A DNA stretch of 45,458 nt. Origin: Phycisphaerae bacterium. GTDB taxonomy: Bacteria; Planctomycetota; Phycisphaerae; Sedimentisphaerales; Anaerobacaceae. The translations under genes and the position numbers were made by a program. The notes under the pieces are model-generated. The model was not told the origin of the DNA. It was given only the letters and a program-made list of their open reading frames with translations, and searched no databases. Of this stretch, positions 1 through 8,284 are shown in pieces (the stretch's first letter is position 1; every line of letters starts with the position of its first letter). The DNA lies in NCBI GenBank assembly GCA_003553245.1, contig PWDX01000221.1, positions 1 through 45,458 of the forward strand, written 5' to 3'.

Positions 1-633
1 CTCGGTGTAAACATCTCGCCAGGACCCGAACTGGTTCGAAAATCAATAGAGCAGGCCGGAATAGGATTTATGTTTGCGCCGAATTTCCACCCCGCGATGA
101 AATTCGTTCAGCCGATACGGAAAGCTCTGGGCTTCCGCACCATCTTCAACATACTCGGCCCGCTGGCAAACCCGGCCAGAGCAAACGCTCAGGTGCTCGG
201 TGTTGCCCAGCCGCATCTTATGGAATTGGTGGTCGAATCGTTACGCCTTATGGGCAGTGACTATGCGATGGTAGTACATAGTGAGGGAATGGACGAGATA
301 AGTACTGCTGATATCACAAAAGTCGCTCAGCTAAAAGAGGATCAGATAAACTATTTTGAAATAGACCCTGCGACGCTCGGTTTCGCAAAAGCCGATTTTG
401 GCCAGCTTAAAGCCCTCGACGCAAAATCCAGCGCGGAGAAAATAAAGAACATAATAACCGGCAAAGATAGCGGCCCGGCCAAAGATATAGTTGTGTTAAA
501 TGTCGCCGCAGCCATAATAGCCGGGAAAATCGCGGATAATTTTTCCGACGGCATCAAGATAGCAAATGAATCTATAAAAACTGGAAAAGCCAAAGCGGCT
601 CTTGAGGAACTTGTTAAAATTTCTAACCAATAA
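1..633 (+). CDS. trpD: Anthranilate phosphoribosyltransferase, C-terminal part (5' end outside window)
   Basis: TrpD transfers phosphoribose from PRPP to anthranilate, the second step of tryptophan synthesis, in the cytoplasm. The reading frame is open from the first base, so about 210 codons of a roughly 340-codon gene are present. Visible family features are GFMFAPNFHPAMK, the segment R-K-A-L-G-F-R-T-I-F-N-I-L-G-P-L-ANPA and a G-M-D-E-I loop that in the family helps bind metal and substrate. The glycine-rich PRPP loop of the N-terminal half lies upstream of the window. trpF follows after 23 bases, so this is the upstream end of the visible trp operon. No trpC lies between trpD and trpF. Identification is secure. 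Confidence 0.96.
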   Translation, partial: LGVNISPGPELVRKSIEQAGIGFMFAPNFHPAMKFVQPIRKALGFRTIFNILGPLANPARANAQVLGVAQPHLMELVVESLRLMGSDYAMVVHSEGMDEISTADITKVAQLKEDQINYFEIDPATLGFAKADFGQLKALDAKSSAEKIKNIITGKDSGPAKDIVVLNVAAAIIAGKIADNFSDGIKIANESIKTGKAKAALEELVKISNQ

Positions 634-656
634 AATATATTCGGGCAGACAGACAA

Positions 657-1286
657 ATGCACATTGTTAAAGTAAAAATATGCGGACTGACAAATTATGC
701 CGACGCGAAAGCAGCGATGGATATGGGAGCTGATATTCTCGGGTTTAACTTCTATCCGAAAAGCCCACGCTATATCGATGTTGAGCGGGCTGCTGATATC
801 ATCGCTCGCCTGCCGGCATTTATTGACATTTGTGCCGTATTCGTCAATGAGAAAATGGAAGAAATAACAAAGGCATTCAGGATGTGCCATATGGACTGGG
901 TGCAGCTTCACGGAGATGAAACACCCGAATTCTGTGACCAGTTTAAAAATATAAATGTCCGCACAATAAAAGCTGTCAGAATAGCGAGTGATCAGGATAT
1001 TGAATATGTAAAGAAGTACTTCACCGACTCTCTGCTTCTCGATACTTTTGATCGCGATCAATACGGCGGAACCGGCAAGCAATTTGACTGGAGACTGCTT
1101 GGGCATGTCGATATCGACAAACGCATTTTACTGGCAGGAGGGATTACGCCGGAAAACGCACCCGAAGCTGTAAAAACCGGTGTGTATGGCATAGATATAT
1201 GTAGCGGCATCGAATCAGAACCGGGAAAAAAAGACCACAAAAAGATGGAAGAACTGTTCGAGAACATCAGACACTTGAAAGGCTGA
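657..1286 (+). CDS. trpF: Phosphoribosylanthranilate isomerase
   Basis: TrpF catalyses the Amadori rearrangement of phosphoribosylanthranilate to CdRP, third step of tryptophan synthesis. It is a single-domain TIM barrel of 209 residues, normal for the family. The N-terminal strand VKICGLT carries the catalytic cysteine (C9), and the general acid aspartate is D129 in LLLDTF. The FNFYPKSPRYI segment and the C-terminal phosphate-binding region LAGGITPENA followed by GIDICSGIE are also typical. The start at 657 places KICGLT at the usual distance from the N-terminus; no strong ribosome binding site is visible, so translation may be coupled to trpD. trpB begins 3 bases after its stop. Confidence 0.97.
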   Translation: MHIVKVKICGLTNYADAKAAMDMGADILGFNFYPKSPRYIDVERAADIIARLPAFIDICAVFVNEKMEEITKAFRMCHMDWVQLHGDETPEFCDQFKNINVRTIKAVRIASDQDIEYVKKYFTDSLLLDTFDRDQYGGTGKQFDWRLLGHVDIDKRILLAGGITPENAPEAVKTGVYGIDICSGIESEPGKKDHKKMEELFENIRHLKG

Positions 1287-1289
1287 AGA

Positions 1290-2462
1290 ATGAAATATCC
1301 GGGAAGATACGGCCCATACGGAGGTTTCTATGTCCCTGAAGTACTTATACCCGTACTCGAGGAACTCGAAGAAGCCTTCTACAATTTCTATCAGGACAAG
1401 CGGTTTATAAAAGATTTGCAATTGCTCAACCGGGATTACGCCGGCAGACCGACGCCGCTTTACCACGCCTCCAGACTCAGCGAACATCTTGGCTGTCAGC
1501 TCTTGCTAAAACGAGAAGACCTTCTCCACGGCGGAGCGCATAAAGTCAACAACTGCCTCGGCCAGGCGCTTCTGGCAAAATATATGAAAAAAACAAAACT
1601 CATCGCCGAAACCGGCGCCGGTCAGCACGGCTTGGCGACCGCAATGATAGGCGCTCTTTTCGGAATGGAAACAAAGATATTTATGGGTGCTGTAGATGTT
1701 GAAAGGCAGAGCGTCAATGTCCACAAAATGAAGCTCTGCGGCGCCCAGGTCATACCCGTAGAAGGCGGAACCGGCACACTAAAAGACGCCATCAACGAAG
1801 CACTACGATACTGGACTGCCAATGTTTCCGATACTTTCTACCTGTTCGGTACTGCCGCCGGGCCGCATCCGTATCCGACCATAGTCAGACACTTCCAGAG
1901 CGTAATCGGCACAGAAGCCAGACAGCAATGCCTAGAACAGACCGATCGACTGCCCGATAAAGTGATCGCCTGCATCGGCGGCGGAAGCAACGCCATCGGC
2001 ATATTCAGCGGATTTGTCGATGACAGGCAGGTCGAGCTTATCGGAGTCGAAGCAGGCGGAGAAGGGCTAACCGCCGGCAAACATGCCGCCACACTCGTAG
2101 CGGGACGAGTCGGAATACTCCACGGAGTAAAATCATACCTGTTGCAAAACTCCGAAGGCCAGATAGCCGAAACCGAATCAATAAGCGCAGGTCTGGACTA
2201 TCCCGGCGTCGGCCCTGAACACTGCCAGCTAAAAGACTCCGGTAGGGCAAAATATGTCGCCCTAGAAGACGAAAAAGTCCTTGACGCATTCGAGCTGCTT
2301 TGCCGATGTGAAGGGATACTGCCGGCGCTTGAAAGCTCACACGCACTGGCTTGGCTGATGCAGCAAAAAGAAAAATTCCAAAAAGACCAGCTAATCATCC
2401 TGAACCTGTCAGGCAGAGGTGACAAAGATGTCGGCATCGTTGAAAAATACAGAAAGTTATGA
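1290..2462 (+). CDS. trpB: Tryptophan synthase beta chain
   Basis: TrpB is the PLP enzyme that condenses indole with serine in the alpha2-beta2 tryptophan synthase. The 390-residue length is standard. K85 in [11 protein letters not shown] is the Schiff-base lysine, E107 in AETGAGQHG is the catalytic glutamate, and [10 protein letters not shown] is the PLP phosphate loop. The C-terminal LESSHALA and NLSGRGDKD blocks are intact. The wording [11 protein letters not shown] resembles the enterobacterial and chlamydial TrpB type that pairs with TrpA, not the TrpB2 type. A GAAAGG ribosome binding site overlaps the end of trpF. Its stop overlaps a GAGGA motif that probably serves trpA. Confidence 0.98.
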   Translation: MKYPGRYGPYGGFYVPEVLIPVLEELEEAFYNFYQDKRFIKDLQLLNRDYAGRPTPLYHASRLSEHLGCQLLLKREDLLHGGAHKVNNCLGQALLAKYMKKTKLIAETGAGQHGLATAMIGALFGMETKIFMGAVDVERQSVNVHKMKLCGAQVIPVEGGTGTLKDAINEALRYWTANVSDTFYLFGTAAGPHPYPTIVRHFQSVIGTEARQQCLEQTDRLPDKVIACIGGGSNAIGIFSGFVDDRQVELIGVEAGGEGLTAGKHAATLVAGRVGILHGVKSYLLQNSEGQIAETESISAGLDYPGVGPEHCQLKDSGRAKYVALEDEKVLDAFELLCRCEGILPALESSHALAWLMQQKEKFQKDQLIILNLSGRGDKDVGIVEKYRKL

Positions 2463-2473
2463 GGACAGTATTT

Positions 2474-3268
2474 ATGAAAACTTACGCTGATGTTTTTTCC
2501 GGCCTTAAAAGGGCGGCTCTAATTCCATTCTTTGTAATAGGCGACCCCGGCTACGACGCCGGCCTTGCAATTGTAAAAGACGCCATCGACGCCGGCGCCG
2601 ATATTCTCGAACTTGGAATATCCTTCTCCGATCCTATCGCCGACGGCCCGACAATACAAAAAGCCGATATCCGTGCCGCCAAAGCCGGGATGAATATGCA
2701 AAAAGCTCTTAGATTTATCCGTGAGATTAAAGACTATCGTGACATACCCATCGGTCTGCTTATATACTACAACCTTATCTACCAGTATCCGGCCGAGAAA
2801 TTCTTCGCCGATGCCGCCAAAGCCGGAGTCAACAGCGTACTAATCGCCGATATGACAATCAACGACGCAGACGAAGTCACACACATGGCAAAACAGGCCG
2901 GCCTGGACACCGTATTTATGGTAACCCCTAATACCTCCGACAGCCGAATAAAAGAGATTACCGAACGAATCACCGGCTTTGTGTACACCGTCTCGGTGCT
3001 CGGCGTCACGGGCAGCAGAGACCGGCTTTCATCCACGGTCGGCGATTTAATCGCCAGAATAAAAGCCGTTACCAATATCCCCGTGTGTGTTGGATTTGGC
3101 ATCAGCAGTCCCGATCATGCAAAAACCGTCGCCCAGGCCGGGGCCGACGGCGTCATTATCGGCTCAAAAATTGTCTCAATGATCGAAAAAAATCTGGACA
3201 ACCCGCAAAAAGCGCGCGAAGATATATCCGGATTTATTAAGCAGTTGCGCAAAGCACTCGAAGAATAA
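2474..3268 (+). CDS. trpA: Tryptophan synthase alpha chain
   Basis: TrpA cleaves indole-3-glycerol phosphate to indole and glyceraldehyde 3-phosphate and channels indole to TrpB. The TIM-barrel protein has 264 residues from this start. Catalytic glutamate E46 and aspartate D57 lie in LELGISFSDPIADGPTIQ; the phosphate-binding loop VGFGISSPDHA and the later GVIIGSKI are also present. An ATG at 2459 overlaps the trpB stop in the same frame, but the ATG at 2474 has a GAGG ribosome binding site nine bases upstream and gives the usual family N-terminus, so 2474 is preferred. trpB and trpA are coupled closely, as expected for partners made in equal amounts. Confidence 0.96.
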   Translation: MKTYADVFSGLKRAALIPFFVIGDPGYDAGLAIVKDAIDAGADILELGISFSDPIADGPTIQKADIRAAKAGMNMQKALRFIREIKDYRDIPIGLLIYYNLIYQYPAEKFFADAAKAGVNSVLIADMTINDADEVTHMAKQAGLDTVFMVTPNTSDSRIKEITERITGFVYTVSVLGVTGSRDRLSSTVGDLIARIKAVTNIPVCVGFGISSPDHAKTVAQAGADGVIIGSKIVSMIEKNLDNPQKAREDISGFIKQLRKALEE

Positions 3269-3296
3269 TTGAAATTTCGGTTAAAGGGAGGTTACT

Positions 3297-3926
3297 ATGG
3301 CTAAATTATTATACATTTGCGCTTCACCGTTGGAGGATTTGAGCTTTTCAAAAGCCGTTGCAGATGCGTTTGTCGATGAATACCAAAAACAAAATCCTTC
3401 GGACAAGATTGATAGGATGGAACTTTTCAAGGCCGATCTGCCCGATTTTGACCTGGCCGCGGCGTCCGCGAAATATAAGATAATGCACCAGCTCGACCAT
3501 TCTGCGCAGGAAAAGCAGACCTGGGCCAATATTGAAAAAGTAATCGACCATTTCAAGAGCTTCGATAAATACCTCTTTGCTGTGCCTATGTGGAACTTCT
3601 CAATCCCGTATCGCCTAAAACAATACATCGACATTCTTGTCCAGCCCGGCCACACATTTACTATTGACCAGCAGGGCAGTTACAAGGGTCTGGTTACCGG
3701 CAAAAAAGCGATAGTCGCATACGCCGCCGGCGGAGATTACAGCAGCGAACAAACAAAGAGCTTTGATTTCCAGAAACCCTATATGGATTTGTTCTTTGGT
3801 TTTATAGGCATTACCGATGTTCAAAAGCTGATATGCGAACCGACACTCCAGCAGGGCCCCGAAGCCGCCAAAAATAAGAAAGCCCAAGTCATCGAAAAGG
3901 CAAAAAAATTAGCAGGGAGTTTCTGA
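3297..3926 (+). CDS. azoR: FMN-dependent NADH-azoreductase / quinone reductase (AzoR family)
   Basis: A 209-residue flavodoxin-fold oxidoreductase. Family members use FMN and NADH for two-electron reduction of quinones and, incidentally, azo compounds. Visible features are the N-terminal strand and phosphate loop LLYICASPLEDLSFS, the FMN-contacting VPMWNFSIPYRLKQYID block (PMxNFxIP is the AzoR signature), and YAAGGDYSS before the C-terminal helix. A strong AGGGAGG ribosome binding site precedes the ATG. It lies 28 bases after trpA and could share its transcript, although the function is unrelated to tryptophan. A role in quinone detoxification is inferred from the family only. Confidence 0.9.
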   Translation: MAKLLYICASPLEDLSFSKAVADAFVDEYQKQNPSDKIDRMELFKADLPDFDLAAASAKYKIMHQLDHSAQEKQTWANIEKVIDHFKSFDKYLFAVPMWNFSIPYRLKQYIDILVQPGHTFTIDQQGSYKGLVTGKKAIVAYAAGGDYSSEQTKSFDFQKPYMDLFFGFIGITDVQKLICEPTLQQGPEAAKNKKAQVIEKAKKLAGSF

Positions 3927-4055
3927 TACCAGACAACCTTTAACCGTCACTTAGGCTAAGAGTTTGCAAAACTAACTGTGCAACTGGCCTTTTTATTATA
4001 TTTGAAACAGATACTCTAATTTGGTCGTAAACTGACCATATCCGCTGCAAAATAC

Positions 4056-5453
4056 TCATGCGTTTGCCGAAACTGAAGTTTCGATATCGGATTGCTTGAG
4101 ATTGTATTGCTTTACCTTGGCGTATAGGGTTGCTCGGGTTATTCCAAGCAGCGAGGCGGCTTTGGTCTTTTGCCAGCCTGTTTCATAAAGCGCTCTTCTT
4201 ATGAGCTGTTTTTCGGCTTTGGATAGAGAGAAATCATTGAAGTTTTCTTTCGGGGCTATAGGCGGATGTTCGTCTTCGATGTTGTCACAGTTGAATATTA
4301 TACTGCTGCACCCTATCTTATCGGTTGTTTCGAGCATAATAGCTCGTTCTATAACATTTTTCAGTTCGCGCACATTGCCTGGCCAATGATGTTGTGATAA
4401 TTGTTCGGTCGCCAGGTTTGTCATCGATTTAATCTGGTCGGCCTTGCCGGGACATACCATAGATGTCCTGATGAAATAATCTGCCAGCAGAGCGATATCC
4501 TGTTTTCGCGAGGGAGCCCGTAACGGGGGCAGATTGACCGGGCAGATGTTGAGGCGATAGTACAAATCTCTGCGAAACTCGTTTTTTTCGATTTGTTTTA
4601 CCAAATTTCTATTGCTCGAGGCGATGATAGTCGCTTTGCAGGTTATATCGGCAGTGCCGCCTACCTTTCGGAATGTCCTGTCCTGCAGGACTCGCAGCAG
4701 CTTTGCCTGCAAGTCAACCGGCATTTCGCTGATTTCATCGAGCAGAAGTGTTCCGTCTCCGGCCAGTTCGAGCAGTCCGGTTTTTTCTCGCTCGGCGCCT
4801 GTGAATGCCCCCTTTACATGGCCGAATAATTCACTTTCGAGCAGGTTAGCCGTCAGGGCGGCACAGTTTACAGCTACGAATTTTTTATTGCCGTGGCGCA
4901 GGTAATGCACCGCTCGTGCAGCCAGTTCCTTGCCTGATCCTGTTTCGCCGACTATTAAAACCGGATTGCACCGGCTTTCGGCTACGAGTTTTATCATTTG
5001 GAAAGCTTTTCGCATAGCCGGGCTTGTACCGACCATCGAAACGGCCTGTGCGGCTTCATCACAGAAATACTCTTTCTTAGAGGGAATTGTTTTTTCATTA
5101 TCCTGTTTTACGGCAAAAGCGATATCCCTTAGACGATTAAAATCTGCTGTGCCGTTGATAATGTCGTACAGTCCCGCTGCAAGGAGCTGTTCTGTCTGGT
5201 TTTCCGTCAGGTTGTCGAGGCTTACAGCGACAGTTGGCACAGGGCTTGTTGCAACGGCAGATTCCCGAATGAACGCCCTTATCCTGTCAGAATCAAAGCG
5301 ATGATCGAGAATAACCATATCCGGCTCAACTGTTTGTGTAATATCGACTGCTTCGCCAAGCGTGTCGGCCTGGAACATCTGTCCAGCGACATCCGCCGCC
5401 ATTTGCTGGATTCTGGTTTCCGTACTTGCTACAACAATTCTTTTCAGTGCCAT
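4056..5453 (-). CDS. Sigma-54-dependent transcriptional activator with degenerate receiver domain (FleQ/FlbD-like position)
   Basis: A 465-residue three-domain bacterial enhancer-binding protein. Residues 1-115 look like a receiver domain, but the acidic pair after the first strand is replaced (VVAST) and the conserved lysine region reads INGTAD, so only the acceptor-like D50 (VILDHRF) survives. The central AAA+ domain has Walker A GETGSGKE (169-176), the sigma-54 contact motif GAFTGA (215-220), Walker B LLLDEI and the NNVRE-like PGNVREL block. Residues 426-452 form a Fis-type helix-turn-helix. An upstream in-frame ATG at 5531 lacks a ribosome binding site, so 5453 is preferred. It is divergent from the flagellar operon that begins with a sigma-54 promoter, and is therefore the probable activator of flagellar genes (inference). 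FleQ proteins likewise have degenerate receivers. Confidence 0.93.
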   Translation of the reverse strand: MALKRIVVASTETRIQQMAADVAGQMFQADTLGEAVDITQTVEPDMVILDHRFDSDRIRAFIRESAVATSPVPTVAVSLDNLTENQTEQLLAAGLYDIINGTADFNRLRDIAFAVKQDNEKTIPSKKEYFCDEAAQAVSMVGTSPAMRKAFQMIKLVAESRCNPVLIVGETGSGKELAARAVHYLRHGNKKFVAVNCAALTANLLESELFGHVKGAFTGAEREKTGLLELAGDGTLLLDEISEMPVDLQAKLLRVLQDRTFRKVGGTADITCKATIIASSNRNLVKQIEKNEFRRDLYYRLNICPVNLPPLRAPSRKQDIALLADYFIRTSMVCPGKADQIKSMTNLATEQLSQHHWPGNVRELKNVIERAIMLETTDKIGCSSIIFNCDNIEDEHPPIAPKENFNDFSLSKAEKQLIRRALYETGWQKTKAASLLGITRATLYAKVKQYNLKQSDIETSVSANA

Positions 5454-5916
5454 CCGTGCTCTGGAATTAATTACAAATTTATAATATTCAGTAATGCTCA
5501 ATAAATTAGATAGTGTCCCATAAATCGACATTCGATGTGATGTGACTTTAATTTTTTTATAGGACGGACCAATAAAAAGTTTATTTTTACGCTGTTATCG
5601 GCACACTCGGGAGAGAATTTACAGATTATAGGACTTAAAAAAGTCAAAATCTCGGCAAGAAAGACAAGAAGTTTTCCGGCCTGCATCGAGTTCGGAAAAA
5701 ATCTCCGCCTGTAGGAAAATTTGTCCCTTTAAGCAAATCACTGTACAGGTCTTTACCATTGTTACCTTATGCATTGGAGCCGTAAGTTCTTTTTTAGAAG
5801 CAAGTTAGGGGGCTCGATTGCGCTATTTTTTATTGGTGGCACAGCAATTGCATTGTTAAGCCTCAGACCGAGAACTGTAAATAAAAATTTTAAAACAGCT
5901 TTGCCGAGGAAATGAT
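5454..5916. other. Gene-free regulatory region between sigma-54 activator and flgD
   Basis: About 460 A/T-rich bases with no convincing coding frame. It contains the sigma-54 promoter at 5837-5851 and must carry the promoter of the divergent activator gene. A perfect 8-base palindrome CTGTACAG at 5741-5748 lies about 95 bases upstream of the -24 element, the distance at which sigma-54 activators usually bind; calling it an activator site is speculative. A low-quality open frame on the minus strand (5498-5686) shows no family features. Confidence 0.6.
5837..5851 (+). promoter_or_regulatory. Sigma-54 (-24/-12) promoter of the flgD operon
   Basis: TGGCAC at 5837-5842, five spacer bases, then TTGC at 5848-5851, with GG and GC at the strict sigma-54 spacing; this matches the consensus TGGCAC-N5-TTGC fully. 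The predicted transcript start near 5863 gives a leader of about 54 bases before the flgD ATG. The divergent neighbour encodes a sigma-54 activator with an intact GAFTGA motif, which supports the call. Confidence 0.88.
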
Positions 5917-6528
5917 ATGAGTGCTTTAAGCGGTTTAAAAAGTGCCAGTGACATTCAGATGGATTATATGAAGCTGCTGGTAACTCAGCTTCGTAACCAG
6001 AATCCTATGGAACCGCTGGACAATAACGATATGGCTTCTCAACTGGCTCAGTTTTCTTCGCTTCAGCAGCTCGAAAGTATCAGTAGCAATTTCAGCGATG
6101 TGCTTTCGGCAGTCGAGCAAAGCTACGGTAGTGGCCTGATTGGCAAGGAGGTCCGTTATTTCGGCAAGCAGGAAGACGGGGAAAAGGAAGTATTAAAGGG
6201 CGTTGTCCAGGGCATGTTCAAGGACATAGACGACAACAACAAAGTAAAGCTTGTCGTTGATGAAAATATAGTCGAGTTGAAGGATATTGTGGGGGTGAGT
6301 AATAATGAAGGTTCAGCCCAGTTGGACGCGATAAGTTCCGGCTTTGATTACATGCTCGGAACAGTTCAGAGAGATTACGCAAATTCGCTTATAGGGCGCG
6401 AGGTTACATTCGGCCCCGAGGGCAACATAGGAACAGTTGAGCGGGTTTTCGAGGGCGAGCAAGGGCTTAGGCTCGTTGTGGACAGTAACGAACTAAGTCT
6501 TTCGGATATAACGGGCGTAAATATTTAA
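5917..6528 (+). CDS. flgD: Flagellar hook-assembly scaffold FlgD with duplicated C-terminal module
   Basis: FlgD caps the growing hook and is needed for polymerisation of FlgE outside the cell. Residues 12-60 match the conserved N-terminal region (MKLLVTQLRNQNPMEPLDN, then SQLAQFSSLQQLESI). The rest is made of two similar modules, residues 59-127 and 142-201, each starting with an S-x-L-I-G-[KR]-E-V strand and ending L-V-V-D-x-N-x-x-x-L-x-D-I-x-G-V. Many short FlgD proteins have one such module or an FlgD_ig fold; two copies are unusual. A GAGG ribosome binding site lies close upstream. It is the first gene after the sigma-54 promoter, and flgE follows after 44 bases. Confidence 0.92.
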   Translation: MSALSGLKSASDIQMDYMKLLVTQLRNQNPMEPLDNNDMASQLAQFSSLQQLESISSNFSDVLSAVEQSYGSGLIGKEVRYFGKQEDGEKEVLKGVVQGMFKDIDDNNKVKLVVDENIVELKDIVGVSNNEGSAQLDAISSGFDYMLGTVQRDYANSLIGREVTFGPEGNIGTVERVFEGEQGLRLVVDSNELSLSDITGVNI

Positions 6529-6572
6529 CCAACAAATATTCAGGAATATCTTAAAAATAAGGAGCAACAGCT

Positions 6573-8279
6573 ATGAGTTTTGCTTTAGGCGCCGGAGTAA
6601 CAGGTTTGCAGGCACACCAGAAGATGCTTGATGTAGCGGGCAATAATCTTGCGAATATGAACAGCACCGCCTATAAGGCTAAGAATATTACCTTTGCCGA
6701 GTTGCTAAGCCAGACTCAGAGGTCGGCTACGCAACCAACAGGCACTGTCGGTGGTACTAACCCCCATCAGATGGGAACCGGCGTAGGCATAGCGAATATC
6801 AATGCTAATATGACACAGGGAGATATCGACAGCACGGGCAATCCTCTCGATATGGCAATAGAGGGTGAGGGGTATTTTGTTCTAAGTGACGGTCAGCAGA
6901 ATGTTTTCACCCGAGCAGGAGAATTTGGCGTCGATTCAGCTTCAAATCTTGTTGACCCTGCCACCGGTTATAAGGTTCAGCGAATAGGTTCTACTGGCGA
7001 GGAGGACAATTTCCAAGTGCCTGGCGACAGTAATATTCGCATTCCTTATGATGCGGCGATGCCGGCTAAGGCGACCGAGTCTATAAGACTGGCAGGTAAT
7101 CTAAGCGCCGATAATGTTCTATCCACAACGCAGACACAAATGCTTGATTCGGCTGTAAGTTACAGCTTCGACGGCAGCACTGCAGACGGTTCAAGCAGAA
7201 TTGACGATTTAGACCAGTTCACGGGAGGACAATTAGGGGCCGGCCAAAGCGGAATCATCAGCATAGCTGGTATAACTCGCGACGGCCAGTCACTGTCCGA
7301 CTATATCATTGACAGGGACGGCAATGATAATGCTCTGAGTTTTGAAATTGATGAAAACGGTCAAACTCTAAATGATTTCATCGACCATCTTAATAATGAT
7401 GTATTTGATGGTATCGCCACCGCGGAGCTTGTCAACGGCAGGATACGCGTTACAGACAGCCAGAGCGGGTACAGCAAGCTGGATATGGACTTTTCATACA
7501 GCGGTGACGGTAATCTCCAGACACCGAGCTATTTCGAGATGACCACAGTGGGCGGCGATGAAGTTCAGAATATCAATATTACGACCTACGACAGTCAAGG
7601 TAGCAAGCAGGTTCTTGCAGGTTCCTTTGTTCGGACCAACACCGAAAATGTATGGGATCTGGTACTGACCTCAATCACCGGGAATGTGCAAAATATCGAT
7701 ATGTCGGACAGGCGAATCGAGCAGATTAATTTCGATTCACATAACGGAGCTTTTATGGGGGTCGAAGGTGACAATGATGAGTTTACGATCACATTTGGAC
7801 ATGATACCGATAATCCTCAGAGAATATCGCTTGATATGGGCACTGCAGGCCATCTTGATGGACTGACTCAATTTGCCGGTGACAGCACTGCGGTCGCCAG
7901 AGAGCAGGACGGTTATGAAGCCGGAAGCCTTTCAACGGTTTCGGTCAGTAATGAAGGTATAATTATCGGTGCATTTTCAAATGGTATCCGTAAGGATATA
8001 GCGGCTGTTCAGATAGCACAATTTCAGAATCCTGCGGGACTTGAGAGTGTAGGTGATGGTTACTTCCTTTCTTCGGCAAATTCCGGCGAACCCGTAGCGA
8101 CCCAGGCTATGGCCGGCGGCGCGGGGACTATTCATGGCAGCTCGCTTGAAAAGTCAAATGCCGATGTTGCCAGTGAGTTTGTCAATATGATTCAGGCCCA
8201 GAACGGATTTCAAGCCAATGCAAGGACTATTCGGGTAGCTAACGATGTACTTACTGAATTAACCAATCTGATAAGATAA
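6573..8279 (+). CDS. flgE: Flagellar hook protein FlgE
   Basis: FlgE forms the hook, the universal joint linking rod and filament. The 568 residues begin with the axial-protein signature (GLQAHQKMLDVAGNNLANMNSTAYKA style; here in full at residues 11-35) and end with a heptad-rich D0 helix (SSLEKSNADVASEFVNMI and LTELTNLIR). It is longer than the roughly 400-residue enterobacterial hook protein because of surface domains. Residues 208-328 form an inserted module that is clearly similar to residues 218-323 of FliD encoded at 18992. A GGAG ribosome binding site precedes the ATG. The LAGNLSAD and FMGVEGDND regions fit the D1/D2 hook domains. Confidence 0.95.
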   Translation: MSFALGAGVTGLQAHQKMLDVAGNNLANMNSTAYKAKNITFAELLSQTQRSATQPTGTVGGTNPHQMGTGVGIANINANMTQGDIDSTGNPLDMAIEGEGYFVLSDGQQNVFTRAGEFGVDSASNLVDPATGYKVQRIGSTGEEDNFQVPGDSNIRIPYDAAMPAKATESIRLAGNLSADNVLSTTQTQMLDSAVSYSFDGSTADGSSRIDDLDQFTGGQLGAGQSGIISIAGITRDGQSLSDYIIDRDGNDNALSFEIDENGQTLNDFIDHLNNDVFDGIATAELVNGRIRVTDSQSGYSKLDMDFSYSGDGNLQTPSYFEMTTVGGDEVQNINITTYDSQGSKQVLAGSFVRTNTENVWDLVLTSITGNVQNIDMSDRRIEQINFDSHNGAFMGVEGDNDEFTITFGHDTDNPQRISLDMGTAGHLDGLTQFAGDSTAVAREQDGYEAGSLSTVSVSNEGIIIGAFSNGIRKDIAAVQIAQFQNPAGLESVGDGYFLSSANSGEPVATQAMAGGAGTIHGSSLEKSNADVASEFVNMIQAQNGFQANARTIRVANDVLTELTNLIR

Positions 8280-8284
8280 CGGAG

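Noticed and set aside
351-1106. Minus-strand open frame of 251 codons across trpD and trpF
   Set aside because: It lies antisense to two well-identified genes and shows no family features.
3927-4055. Terminator between azoR and the sigma-54 activator gene
   Set aside because: Only a 5-bp A/T-rich palindrome (AGTTT-GCA-AAACT) and a T-run without a good stem are present; not strong enough to call.
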